38,742 bases of DNA from Lachnospiraceae bacterium (GTDB lineage: Bacteria > Bacillota > Clostridia > Lachnospirales > Lachnospiraceae): NCBI GenBank assembly GCA_015057635.1, contig SVEB01000114.1, positions 1 through 38,742 of the forward strand. Reading direction: 5' to 3'. A model generated the notes under the pieces. The model was given only the letters and a program-made list of their open reading frames with translations, had not been told where the DNA came from and did no database searches. A program made the translations under genes and the position numbers. Shown here in pieces: positions 19,512 through 27,582 of this stretch. Numbering within the stretch: the stretch's first letter is position 1; each line of letters begins with the position of its first letter.

Positions 19512-20309
19512 ATGTGGAAGTATGACCCAAAGAAAATCTATCATATGCCCGTATTTTTTGGAGGAACAGAGTTTGTGCCGGGAATGACGTCAAACGTTTA
19601 TGATAATGTAACGATCAATATGACACTTGCTTGTGAGGCGAGGAAATTAAAAGAGTATATACCGGAAGAGTTTGAGTTAATGAGTCCGTCGGTGATCCTT
19701 ACCTTCTGTCAGCTTCGCGCTGTCGAATTTATGGCAGGCGGAGGCTATAACCTTATTCAGATCGGGGTGCCGGTGCGGTATGAAGGAAAGGAAAATAAGC
19801 TAGATGGCTTGTTCCCGCTTATCATTTGGGAGAATAATGCGATCCCAATCCTTGGGGGAAGGGAGGAGAGCGGACAGCCAAAGGTCTTTGCCGATATTCA
19901 GGATCTGCACTCCTATGAGAACCGAGTGTTTACGAATGCAAGCTATGAAGGAAATAAGTTCTTAGAGCTTGAGATGAAGGATATGGTGCCAATCAGCCAG
20001 TCTAAGTTAGATAAGATGAATGAGGAAAGCAAGCAACTGAATATATTTGGGTATCGCTGCATTCCTAAAGTAGGGGAACCGGGGCTTGAGTTAAGGCAGC
20101 CGATTTTATATCCGCAGCAGGCCTATGCCGACTACGGATGGAGCGGAAAGGGTGTTGTTGATCTTTATAAATTGACGGCAGAACAGTGCCCGCCTTACTA
20201 CCATGTAGTAGATCAGCTTAAGGAACTGCCGCTTAAGGAACCGGAACAAGTGATTATGACACAGGGAAACAGCAAGATGATGCCATTTGCAGGAAAAGTC
20301 TTGTCGTAG
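19512..20309 (+). CDS. Acetoacetate decarboxylase-like protein
   Basis: This 265-residue protein has the acetoacetate decarboxylase fold signature: an early PVFFGG segment, LTFCQLRAVEFMAGGGYN, and GREESGQPKVFADI, where Lys124 sits at the Schiff-base lysine position. In true acetoacetate decarboxylase two adjacent lysines are used; here the second is valine. The reaction may therefore be different, as known for non-decarboxylase members of the superfamily. Ribosome site GGAGAGGAAGG precedes ATG 19512. It is co-transcribed with the DUF362 gene and ends at a good terminator. Confidence 0.82.
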   Translation: MWKYDPKKIYHMPVFFGGTEFVPGMTSNVYDNVTINMTLACEARKLKEYIPEEFELMSPSVILTFCQLRAVEFMAGGGYNLIQIGVPVRYEGKENKLDGLFPLIIWENNAIPILGGREESGQPKVFADIQDLHSYENRVFTNASYEGNKFLELEMKDMVPISQSKLDKMNEESKQLNIFGYRCIPKVGEPGLELRQPILYPQQAYADYGWSGKGVVDLYKLTAEQCPPYYHVVDQLKELPLKEPEQVIMTQGNSKMMPFAGKVLS

Positions 20310-20336
20310 GGTAAGAATGGAATAATAGAAATAGAG

Positions 20337-20400
20337 AGGCATACACCATACTGTGATTACATGAAATGACATGTTTTTACAGAGAATGTATGCCTTTTTT
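20337..20400 (+). terminator. Terminator of the DUF362 operon
   Basis: AGGCATACA (20337-20345) pairs with TGTATGCCT (20387-20395). Inner CTGT/ACAG and ACATG/CATGT pairs also form, and a run of T follows. Confidence 0.8.
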
Positions 20401-20474
20401 ATAGTAAGTATTCCGATAACTGGAAGAAGGGCGGGAATATGTCTAGAGTGCAAATATTTACAGCAAATCTTTTG

Positions 20475-20503
20475 TTGAAATATTAATAAAAATAGGATAT
20501 AGT
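20475..20503 (+). promoter_or_regulatory. Promoter of the PfkB kinase gene
   Basis: TTGAAA (20475-20480), a 17-bp spacer and TATAGT (20498-20503), about 40 nt before the start codon. Confidence 0.75.
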
Positions 20504-20542
20504 AGGATACTAGATACAAGAAAGTAGGGAGACTTAAGAGTC

Positions 20543-21490
20543 ATGATTAGCAGTAATGAACCATATATATTAGTTTACGGGGTATCGGTATACGATATCA
20601 TTGGATTCACATACAGAGACTATCGAGAAAAGGATTCAAATCCAGGAAGAGTACGCGTTTCACATGGCGGAGTATGTAGAAATATAGCAGAAAACATGTC
20701 CAGACTTGGTTTAAACACCAAGTTCATTTCTATTATAGGGGATGATGAAAAGGGACACAGCATTTTAAAACATGCAGAGAAGATGAATCTGGATATGAAG
20801 GATTCCATGATCGTGAAAGGAGAATCTACTCCTACTTATATGGCCATCTTAAATGAAAAGGGCGAGATGGAGTCTGCAATTGTAGACATGAAAATCACAG
20901 ACTTTATGACGAAGGAATTTATTGATTCTAAGGCAGAGATTATCAGAAATGCGGAATATATGGTACTGGATACGGATAATCCAGCTATCGTGGAGTATCT
21001 TCTGACTGCCTACCAGGGACAGACTAAGTTTATTTTAGATCCGGTATCTGCAGTGAAAGTGGAAAAGATCAAACATCTAATTGACCGTTTCCATACAATT
21101 AAGCCTAATAGACATGAAGCAGAGGTGCTATGCGGTTTTTCCATTAAGACTTTGGATGATGTGAAGAAAGCAGGCAAGTACTTTATTGATTTAGGAATTA
21201 AGAATGTCTTCATTAGCCTGGATGAAGATGGTATGTATTACAATAATGGTACTGAGGAAGGTACGATTAAGGCAAACCAGGTTCCTGTTGTGAATGTGAC
21301 AGGGGCGGGGGATTCCTGCGTGGCTGGACTTGGATATGGATATATGAATGGACTTAGCATTAAGGATACTGTGAAGTATGCGATTGCGATGTCTGCGATT
21401 ACCATTGCTCACGAGGAGACAATCCATCCTAAGATGGACGCTTCCCTTGTTGAACACTACCTAAATACCCTCACCTGGACTGAAAACTAA
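20543..21490 (+). CDS. PfkB family sugar kinase, pseudouridine-kinase-like
   Basis: This 315-residue ribokinase-fold enzyme transfers phosphate from ATP to a sugar hydroxyl. SHGGVCRNIAENMSRLGLN is the PfkB substrate-binding signature in the form seen in pseudouridine kinases. KPNRHEAEVLCG and VTGAGDSCVAGLGYGYMNG (catalytic Asp at about residue 256) are the ATP and anion-hole motifs. No pseudouridine-5'-phosphate glycosidase gene is adjacent, so the substrate stays open. It is a single-gene transcription unit between a promoter and the repeat-rich region downstream. Confidence 0.85.
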   Translation: MISSNEPYILVYGVSVYDIIGFTYRDYREKDSNPGRVRVSHGGVCRNIAENMSRLGLNTKFISIIGDDEKGHSILKHAEKMNLDMKDSMIVKGESTPTYMAILNEKGEMESAIVDMKITDFMTKEFIDSKAEIIRNAEYMVLDTDNPAIVEYLLTAYQGQTKFILDPVSAVKVEKIKHLIDRFHTIKPNRHEAEVLCGFSIKTLDDVKKAGKYFIDLGIKNVFISLDEDGMYYNNGTEEGTIKANQVPVVNVTGAGDSCVAGLGYGYMNGLSIKDTVKYAIAMSAITIAHEETIHPKMDASLVEHYLNTLTWTEN

Positions 21491-21502
21491 ACATTTAGAA
21501 GC

Positions 21503-21560
21503 TGCCTCGCCAAGGGGAGGGAGTGCCTCACTGAGCGGAGGGAGTGCCTCACCAATTGGG
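21503..21560 (+). repeat. 21-bp tandem repeat, about 2.7 units
   Basis: Unit 1 (21503-21523) is TGCCTCGCCAAGGGGAGGGA plus G. Unit 2 (21524-21544) is TGCCTCACTGAGCGGAGGGA plus G. A partial third unit starts at 21545. It runs directly into the left arm of the giant hairpin. Confidence 0.7.
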
Positions 21561-21774
21561 CTGCGCCGGGAATGACCGCAGGGCACGAAGCTCTATGGTT
21601 TTCAAATGTTCGGACGCATGAGCGGACAAAAGTCGCCTGTGTCTTTGACTATCAGACAGTTAACCCTGTCTGCTATTCAAAGACACAGGCGGCTTTTGTG
21701 CGTCATGAGCCGGACATTTCGAAAACCATAGAACTTTGTGCCCTGCGGTCATTCCCGGCGCAGCTTGTTTTTTT
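21560..21774. repeat. Giant hairpin with T-tail; palindromic repeat copy 2
   Basis: The outer arm GCTGCGCCGGGAATGACCGC (from 21560) pairs with GCGGTCATTCCCGGCGCAGC (ending 21764). The arms stay largely complementary through CTATGGTTTT/AAAACCATAG to the core at 21608-21717. The core has the same ends as copy 1 (GTTCGGACGCATGAGCG, CGTCATGAGCCGGACAT) and the same inner TCTTTGACTATCAGACAG. GCCTGTGTCTTTGA pairs perfectly with TCAAAGACACAGGC. TTGTTTTTTT follows, so it can terminate the kinase transcript. Confidence 0.85.
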
Positions 21775-21823
21775 ATATAGGGGATACAGATTCACGAGAG
21801 ATGGAAGAAGCCAAATAAAGATG

Positions 21824-21891
21824 AGGGAGGGGACAGAAATGGGGAGGGGACAAAAATGGGGAGGGAGCAAAAATGGAGAGGGAACAAAAAT
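21824..21891 (+). repeat. 17-bp G-rich tandem repeat, four units
   Basis: Four 17-bp units of the form GGGGAGGGGACAAAAAT (21824-21840, 21841-21857, 21858-21874, 21875-21891) decay progressively, with a relic of a fifth. All G-tracts lie on the plus strand. The period is not a multiple of three, which argues against a coding repeat. Confidence 0.8.
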
Positions 21892-22091
21892 GAAGGATGG
21901 AAGAAAAAATAGGTCTGGGGTTGTGGTCCTAGAGGCGGATAGGCGTGTGGTCCTAGGAGGGTGGGAAAATGGTACTAGAGTTATGAGTAGAAAAGTAGGG
22001 GGGTAAATGGATTTTTATTAGTGTTTATGCGGGGTCTGGAGAAATGGAGAACGGATGAGAAAAACATAGTGAAATAATATGAAATAAGTCC

Positions 22092-22135
22092 TATGGTGTC
22101 AAATTGGTTGTATATGATACCATAAAACCAACTTG
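22092..22135. promoter_or_regulatory. Two interleaved inverted repeats upstream of the M60 gene
   Basis: TATGGTGTCA (22092-22101) faces TGATACCATA (22115-22124). CAAATTGGTT (22100-22109) faces AACCAACTTG (22126-22135). Each has one wobble. The arms alternate, so only one hairpin can form easily at a time. It may be an operator pair or a switching leader; I found no clear promoter hexamers next to it. Confidence 0.45.
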
Positions 22136-22274
22136 ATTCGGAAGTTGCAATCAGGGAATTTTAGATTAGCTGAAGCTGAAGAATGAAATAGTTGTATTTT
22201 TATACATGTAGAGAATGGCAGGGGCCCGCTGCTTTAGATATGATACCAAAATGTACCTGTGGGAGGAACGAAAG

Positions 22275-25200
22275 ATGAAACGAAAGATATCAACGCTATT
22301 ATTGGCAACCATGCTTACAAATGTGGCAGCTCCGCTTGTTGCCAAGGCAGCAACTCAAGAGGGGATAACAGCCGGGCTGATTCGTACAGCGGCGTCTGCA
22401 GAGGATCAGGTAGTAAGTGAAGAGAGCTTAAAAATCAGTTTGTTTGAGTATTATGGGAACAGTAAGCTCGCGGCGTATAATGAGGCTTTTATGGTAGATC
22501 AGTCTAATATTAAGTCTATTACGAATAATGGCGGGAGATATGCAAACTCCGTTATTACAAATGCGGTGGATGGGGATTTCTCAACACACTGGGAGACTGG
22601 AAATCCGAACAGCAGCACGTTTACGAATTATGTGATCGTGACATTTGAAGAGGCCGAATTAATTAATCGTATTGTATATGCGGCAAGACAGGATGGTGCA
22701 AAGGGAAAAGGTTTTGCGAGCAAAGTTAAACTGTATGCATCGGAAAGTGAATCCGGAGATGATTTTAAACTGATTGGGACAGGCAGTTATAACGGTTCCA
22801 CAGGATCTGTCGTGGAGATTCAGTTCGAACCGACTTCCTGCAAGAGAATTAAGTTTGTGTTTGCAGAAGCGAGTAACAGCTGGGCAAGCGCGGCAGAGTT
22901 TATGTTCTATCGGGAAGATGCTGTTAAGGATGCGGTAGGGGAACTGTTTACCGACAATACCTACAGTCAGGTCAAGGATGCATTTTCTGATAAGGCATTA
23001 TTAGAATCATTAGCAGCATCAGCCGTTAATCATCCGTTAGGGGAGGAATTAGGCAAGGATATTTCTCTGGCACTTTCGATTGTAACAGGGGAAGCAGACT
23101 TTGCCGGACAGATCGTTACGGCGGAACAGCATGGTGACCGTGTGAAGCATGCGCAGACCAATCTAAAATTCAGTTTCGGCAATAATAATCAGCCAACCGG
23201 GCTGTTAGCAAGACCAGGACAGACTATCACTGTTTATGTAGAGGCAGGCGGCAGCGATAAGCTTCCGACAATCGTATTCTCTCAGCAGGAAGGAAGCTAT
23301 GCAAACTGGTCAAGAAGCGTGAAGCTTTCGGAAGGAAAGAACGTGATCACGGTTCCGGAAGTGCCGACCGATAACTGGTATGCGCATGAGGTAACAAAGG
23401 GCGGCCCTATTTATATTGATAATCCATATACCGAAGAGGAACAGGGAATGGCACCAATTATTCGAATTGAAGGGGCAGAGAGCTTTCCATACCTGACAGC
23501 GGATACGGATGAAGAAGAGTTTCTTGCATTCTTAACGGAATATAAAGAAAGAATCGATGCGGATATCGCAGCCAATCCGAATGTGAAAGATCGTACGGTA
23601 ATCGATACATTTGAGTTCGTGAGCGAACATATTGTATTTACCGGAACCGCGTCAGGTGCCTATCAGACATACGTGACAAAAGGTATCAAGCCATTAGACA
23701 CCATTGCATCCTATAATACGTATATGGATAATATCTTTCAGTTTTATGGATTAGATCGAAGCTCCCTTGTAAACGATCCTGGCTATATCCGTGAAAATGT
23801 CCGTCTGGCGCAGCCATTTGGTGCATTATATGCGGCAGGAAACCATGTCGGCATCCAAAGATCCCATGTGGCAAGTTTTCTTGTCCCATTTGAGCAGGGA
23901 GGCGGCAACTGGGGACTTACCCATGAAATCGGCCACAGAATGGACGTGAATGCAAGACTCTATGGAGAATCCACCAATAACATGCTTGCCATGTATACTT
24001 CCGTTATTTATGGAACGACAGATAAACGAATCCCATATGAAACTCATATTTATAAAAATGTAGTAGCGGATGAGGTGCCATATTATGGAGGTCAGGGCTT
24101 CTTTGAACGAATCGGTGTGTTCTGGCAGTTAGAGATGTACAAGGAGGGATACTGGGCAAGATTAAATCAGATGTACCGTGAACGTGGTACACAGCTAGAC
24201 AGCACAAATGCGGAACTTTCCAAGATGCAGTACTTAGTAGAGTATTCTTCTGAAATAGTAGGACTTGACTTAAGCGAGCATTTTGAACGTCATGGATTTA
24301 CAGTGACCGATGCGACAAAGAAAGCAGTCAGCAAGTATAAGAAACCAACGGATAAGATCTGGTATCTGAATACAGACTCCATTGAATATGAAGGGGAAGG
24401 CCTTAAAAAGGATGCTAAGATTGAGATTTTAAAGACCGTGAATTTAGAAGCATCCAGCGTGACACTGAACTTCGCACCAGAAAATGCATATGCAGGCGAT
24501 GTAATGGGATATGAAGTATTAAAGGATGGCAAGGTAGTAGCCTTTACTTCAAATAATACGTATACTGACACGACAGCAGATTTTTCTGCAGATACCGTAT
24601 ATACTGTGATCGCCTACTCTTATGATCTTTCCACTGCGGCACCTGTTTCTGTAAACATCGCAGAACCATCCATTTTAGCGGATGAAAAGATTACACTCGT
24701 TTTAAATGAAGAATTTGACCTTCTTGATTACGTACGTGCATTTGACTACGCAGGAGAAAGCATTTCTGATATTCTGGTAAACCATACTATCGATATTACA
24801 AAGAATGGAATGTATACCGTTACTTACTCTGTGACAGACCGGGGTGTGACAAAGGAAAAACAGATTACAGCTGAGGTTGTAAGTGGCTACGATTTCTTAT
24901 CTGATTTCGAATGGGAATCTGCAAAGACAGCATGGGGTTCCGTTCGCAAGAACAGCAATCTTAAGCTTCGTGTCAATGGGGAGGCCCGTACATTTGAAAA
25001 AGGATTCGGCATCCATGCGAAGGGTGAGATCGTATATGATGTTTCTAATCTTCCTTACGATAAGTTTGAAGCATACGTTGGTGTTGACCAGACAATTTTA
25101 GCTCAGAATAATTCCAGCATTGAGGTTATCATCTATGCGGATGAGAATAAGGTATTTGAAAGCGGTCTTATGAAGCATGCGACTGATGCAAAATTCGTAA

Positions 25201-27410
25201 GCATCGATTTAGCTGGCATTTCACAGTTAAGATTCGAAGTGTCAGATGCAAATAACGGCAATACATCCGATCACTGTGTCATCGGCGGCGTAAGACTGAC
25301 AACCAATGACAGGAAGCCGGAACTTAACGTGACAAGCTATAAAGTGAAGCTTGGTGAGAAGATTGATTTCATGAAGGGCGTATCCGCTTTTGACAGCGAG
25401 GACGGAGACCTTACAAGCAAGGTGGAGATTGTATCAAACACATATGAAGCAGGAGAGACCGGTAGATTTGAAGTGACATACCGTGTTACCGATAAAGATG
25501 GAAATCAGAGTGTGAAGACAAGCCAGATTACGGTTTATGAAGAGTTTGAAGTCGTAAAATCCGAGTATGGCAAATTTGATACACTCGCTGCCTATAACGC
25601 GCAGTTTGCAGTGCCGGTTGTTGCAGCAACAAACAATGGCGGCAATTACGGAACTTCCTATTTAAGCTATGCGACAGACGGCGATATTAACACCCACTGG
25701 GAGACCGGCAAGCCGAACAGCCAGAGCTTTTGTAATGAAGTGATCTTTACATTAGAAGAAACTTCGATGATCGATAAGATCGGCTATGCAGCAAGAAGAA
25801 TCGGAAAAGGCTGTGCGATCGAATTTGAAATCTATGTTTCCACAGAAGAATCTGGTGATGATTTTATCTTAGCAGGAACCGGATCATGGAGCGGAGATGC
25901 GAAAGATGTTTATGTCATCAATATGAGCGAAGTCGCAGCGAAACGCGTGAAGTTTAAGTTCTTAAGCGCAAAGGATGCATGGGCAAGCATCTCGGAAATT
26001 ACATTCTATGAAAAAGATGCATTTGCAGACAAGATGAAGAATGAAGTATTTACTGATGAGACTAAGACTGCTCTTATGCCTTCCTATGATACATTAGAAG
26101 AATTAGAAGCGCTTCGCATGGAAGCGGCGGCTCATGTGGCAGGAAGCCTGTTTGCAGCCGATCTTGACCTGGCAGAAAGTTTAATTCGTGCCGGATTCCC
26201 GGAACTTACGATTCCATCCTCCATTTCTACTAAAGTAGGACAGGTAGTGGATATCCAAGGAACGTATGCAGCATCTGATGTAAAAGATGGTGACTTAACA
26301 AGTCAGGTAATCGTATCTGGCAAGGTAAACTTTAATAAGGCCGGCGAGTATGTGATCACTTATACCGTGACAGACAGCGATGGGAATAAAGTCGTAAAGA
26401 CAAGAACAATCGCAGTTGTGAATATGGAAGACTATGTATATCTGACTGATATGGACTGGACTTCTACAAAAAATTCCTACACAGCGCCAAGAAAAGATGT
26501 TTCTACAAGCCAAAATGTAATCCGATTAACAGGCGCAGCAGGAGAAGAAATGGTATTTGACCGAGGAATCGGCGCTCATTCTACATCCACAATCGTTTAT
26601 GATTTAAGCAATGAAAACTATGATTACTTCACTTCTTACGTAGGAGTTGACCGCCAGATGTATGGAACAGTCGGAAGCGTGGCATTTGAAGTATATGTGG
26701 ATGGCAAACTTCAGTACACAAGCGGTGTTATGACATCCAAACAGGCGATGGAATACGTGGAAGTGGATATCAATGGAGCAAAAGAATTAAAGCTTGTCGT
26801 AACAGACGGTGGCAATGGAGATGGTTCGGATCATGCGAACTGGGCAGATGCGAAGCTTCATTATGCAAAAGAGGAAACCGTAGATCTTACAAAAGAAGTA
26901 AACATTCCGGACAAAAATCTGGAGAGCAAATTAAAAGCAGTGCTTGACAAGGAAGAGGCACTTACAATCGGAGATATGTTAGCCTTAACCGATTTAGATA
27001 TCAGCGCTAGCGGAATTACTTCACTAGAGGGCTTACAGTATGCGAAGAACTTAGAAAGCATTGATATTGCACTAAATGAGATTCGCGATCTGTCTCCTCT
27101 CAATGACTTACTTAAGCTGACAGTGATTTCGGCAGCAGAGCAGTACTATGTAGCCGGAATGGCAGAACTTCAGAATGGCGTGACAGTAATCGGCGAACAA
27201 GTGATTGATATGGGTGGTCAGATCTTAAATCCGGTATCTGTTATGATCCGACGTCAAGATGCTACATGGAACGCAGAGTTTACAGCGGAAGACGGAATTG
27301 TGACGATTTTAGAATCGGAGTTTAAGGATGGATTAAACAACATCCGTGTCGATTATAAAGCAGAAGTAGAATCCTATACGCTTTCTGTTATTTATCTATT
27401 AAATAAATAA
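22275..27410 (+). CDS. Secreted M60-family metallopeptidase with carbohydrate-binding domains
   Basis: This protein has 1711 residues from ATG 22275 (GGGAGGAACG upstream; the in-frame ATG 22215 would bury the signal peptide). The signal peptide KISTLLLATMLTNVAAPLVA ends AKA. Domains in order: F5/8-type C (about 60-213); M60 peptidase (about 290-640) with zinc site HEIGH (550-554) and Glu565; an Ig-like segment; NPCBM (about 870-1008); DUF5011/Ig-like (about 1013-1088); second F5/8 C (about 1095-1245); DUF5011/Ig-like (about 1308-1381); second NPCBM (about 1385-1528); and a leucine-rich end (about 1541-1711, LTDLDISASGITSLEGLQY). M60 enzymes cleave mucin-type glycoproteins. No LPxTG sorting signal is present, so it is probably released or held by its glycan-binding domains. 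Confidence 0.92.
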   Translation: MKRKISTLLLATMLTNVAAPLVAKAATQEGITAGLIRTAASAEDQVVSEESLKISLFEYYGNSKLAAYNEAFMVDQSNIKSITNNGGRYANSVITNAVDGDFSTHWETGNPNSSTFTNYVIVTFEEAELINRIVYAARQDGAKGKGFASKVKLYASESESGDDFKLIGTGSYNGSTGSVVEIQFEPTSCKRIKFVFAEASNSWASAAEFMFYREDAVKDAVGELFTDNTYSQVKDAFSDKALLESLAASAVNHPLGEELGKDISLALSIVTGEADFAGQIVTAEQHGDRVKHAQTNLKFSFGNNNQPTGLLARPGQTITVYVEAGGSDKLPTIVFSQQEGSYANWSRSVKLSEGKNVITVPEVPTDNWYAHEVTKGGPIYIDNPYTEEEQGMAPIIRIEGAESFPYLTADTDEEEFLAFLTEYKERIDADIAANPNVKDRTVIDTFEFVSEHIVFTGTASGAYQTYVTKGIKPLDTIASYNTYMDNIFQFYGLDRSSLVNDPGYIRENVRLAQPFGALYAAGNHVGIQRSHVASFLVPFEQGGGNWGLTHEIGHRMDVNARLYGESTNNMLAMYTSVIYGTTDKRIPYETHIYKNVVADEVPYYGGQGFFERIGVFWQLEMYKEGYWARLNQMYRERGTQLDSTNAELSKMQYLVEYSSEIVGLDLSEHFERHGFTVTDATKKAVSKYKKPTDKIWYLNTDSIEYEGEGLKKDAKIEILKTVNLEASSVTLNFAPENAYAGDVMGYEVLKDGKVVAFTSNNTYTDTTADFSADTVYTVIAYSYDLSTAAPVSVNIAEPSILADEKITLVLNEEFDLLDYVRAFDYAGESISDILVNHTIDITKNGMYTVTYSVTDRGVTKEKQITAEVVSGYDFLSDFEWESAKTAWGSVRKNSNLKLRVNGEARTFEKGFGIHAKGEIVYDVSNLPYDKFEAYVGVDQTILAQNNSSIEVIIYADENKVFESGLMKHATDAKFVSIDLAGISQLRFEVSDANNGNTSDHCVIGGVRLTTNDRKPELNVTSYKVKLGEKIDFMKGVSAFDSEDGDLTSKVEIVSNTYEAGETGRFEVTYRVTDKDGNQSVKTSQITVYEEFEVVKSEYGKFDTLAAYNAQFAVPVVAATNNGGNYGTSYLSYATDGDINTHWETGKPNSQSFCNEVIFTLEETSMIDKIGYAARRIGKGCAIEFEIYVSTEESGDDFILAGTGSWSGDAKDVYVINMSEVAAKRVKFKFLSAKDAWASISEITFYEKDAFADKMKNEVFTDETKTALMPSYDTLEELEALRMEAAAHVAGSLFAADLDLAESLIRAGFPELTIPSSISTKVGQVVDIQGTYAASDVKDGDLTSQVIVSGKVNFNKAGEYVITYTVTDSDGNKVVKTRTIAVVNMEDYVYLTDMDWTSTKNSYTAPRKDVSTSQNVIRLTGAAGEEMVFDRGIGAHSTSTIVYDLSNENYDYFTSYVGVDRQMYGTVGSVAFEVYVDGKLQYTSGVMTSKQAMEYVEVDINGAKELKLVVTDGGNGDGSDHANWADAKLHYAKEETVDLTKEVNIPDKNLESKLKAVLDKEEALTIGDMLALTDLDISASGITSLEGLQYAKNLESIDIALNEIRDLSPLNDLLKLTVISAAEQYYVAGMAELQNGVTVIGEQVIDMGGQILNPVSVMIRRQDATWNAEFTAEDGIVTILESEFKDGLNNIRVDYKAEVESYTLSVIYLLNK

Positions 27411-27467
27411 GAATTTCTTAAAGTCCCGGAGATTATGTAACCGGCAGTAAGGAAAGTAATAATCATA

Positions 27468-27513
27468 AAGCATTTGCGAATACTATTGATAGAATTTGCA
27501 AATGCTTTTTTTA
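27468..27513 (+). terminator. Terminator of the M60 gene
   Basis: AAGCATTTGC (27468-27477) pairs with GCAAATGCTT (27498-27507), followed by a T-run. Confidence 0.85.
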
Positions 27514-27582
27514 TTGAGGTGAAGAAACGGATTATAGATAAAGAAAAAGGAGTAATACAAGCAAAATAGTGAGGTGAAGGGA

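Noticed and set aside
21824..21891. CRISPR-like array
   Set aside because: The 17-bp units follow one another with no spacers and no cas genes are in the window.
21572..22006. 144-codon plus-strand frame
   Set aside because: It runs through the giant hairpin and the 17-bp repeat, has no ribosome site, and the repeat period does not keep a reading frame.
22092..22135. H-type RNA pseudoknot
   Set aside because: The arm order would allow one, but the connecting loops would be zero and one base for stems of 8-10 bp, which is not sterically reasonable.
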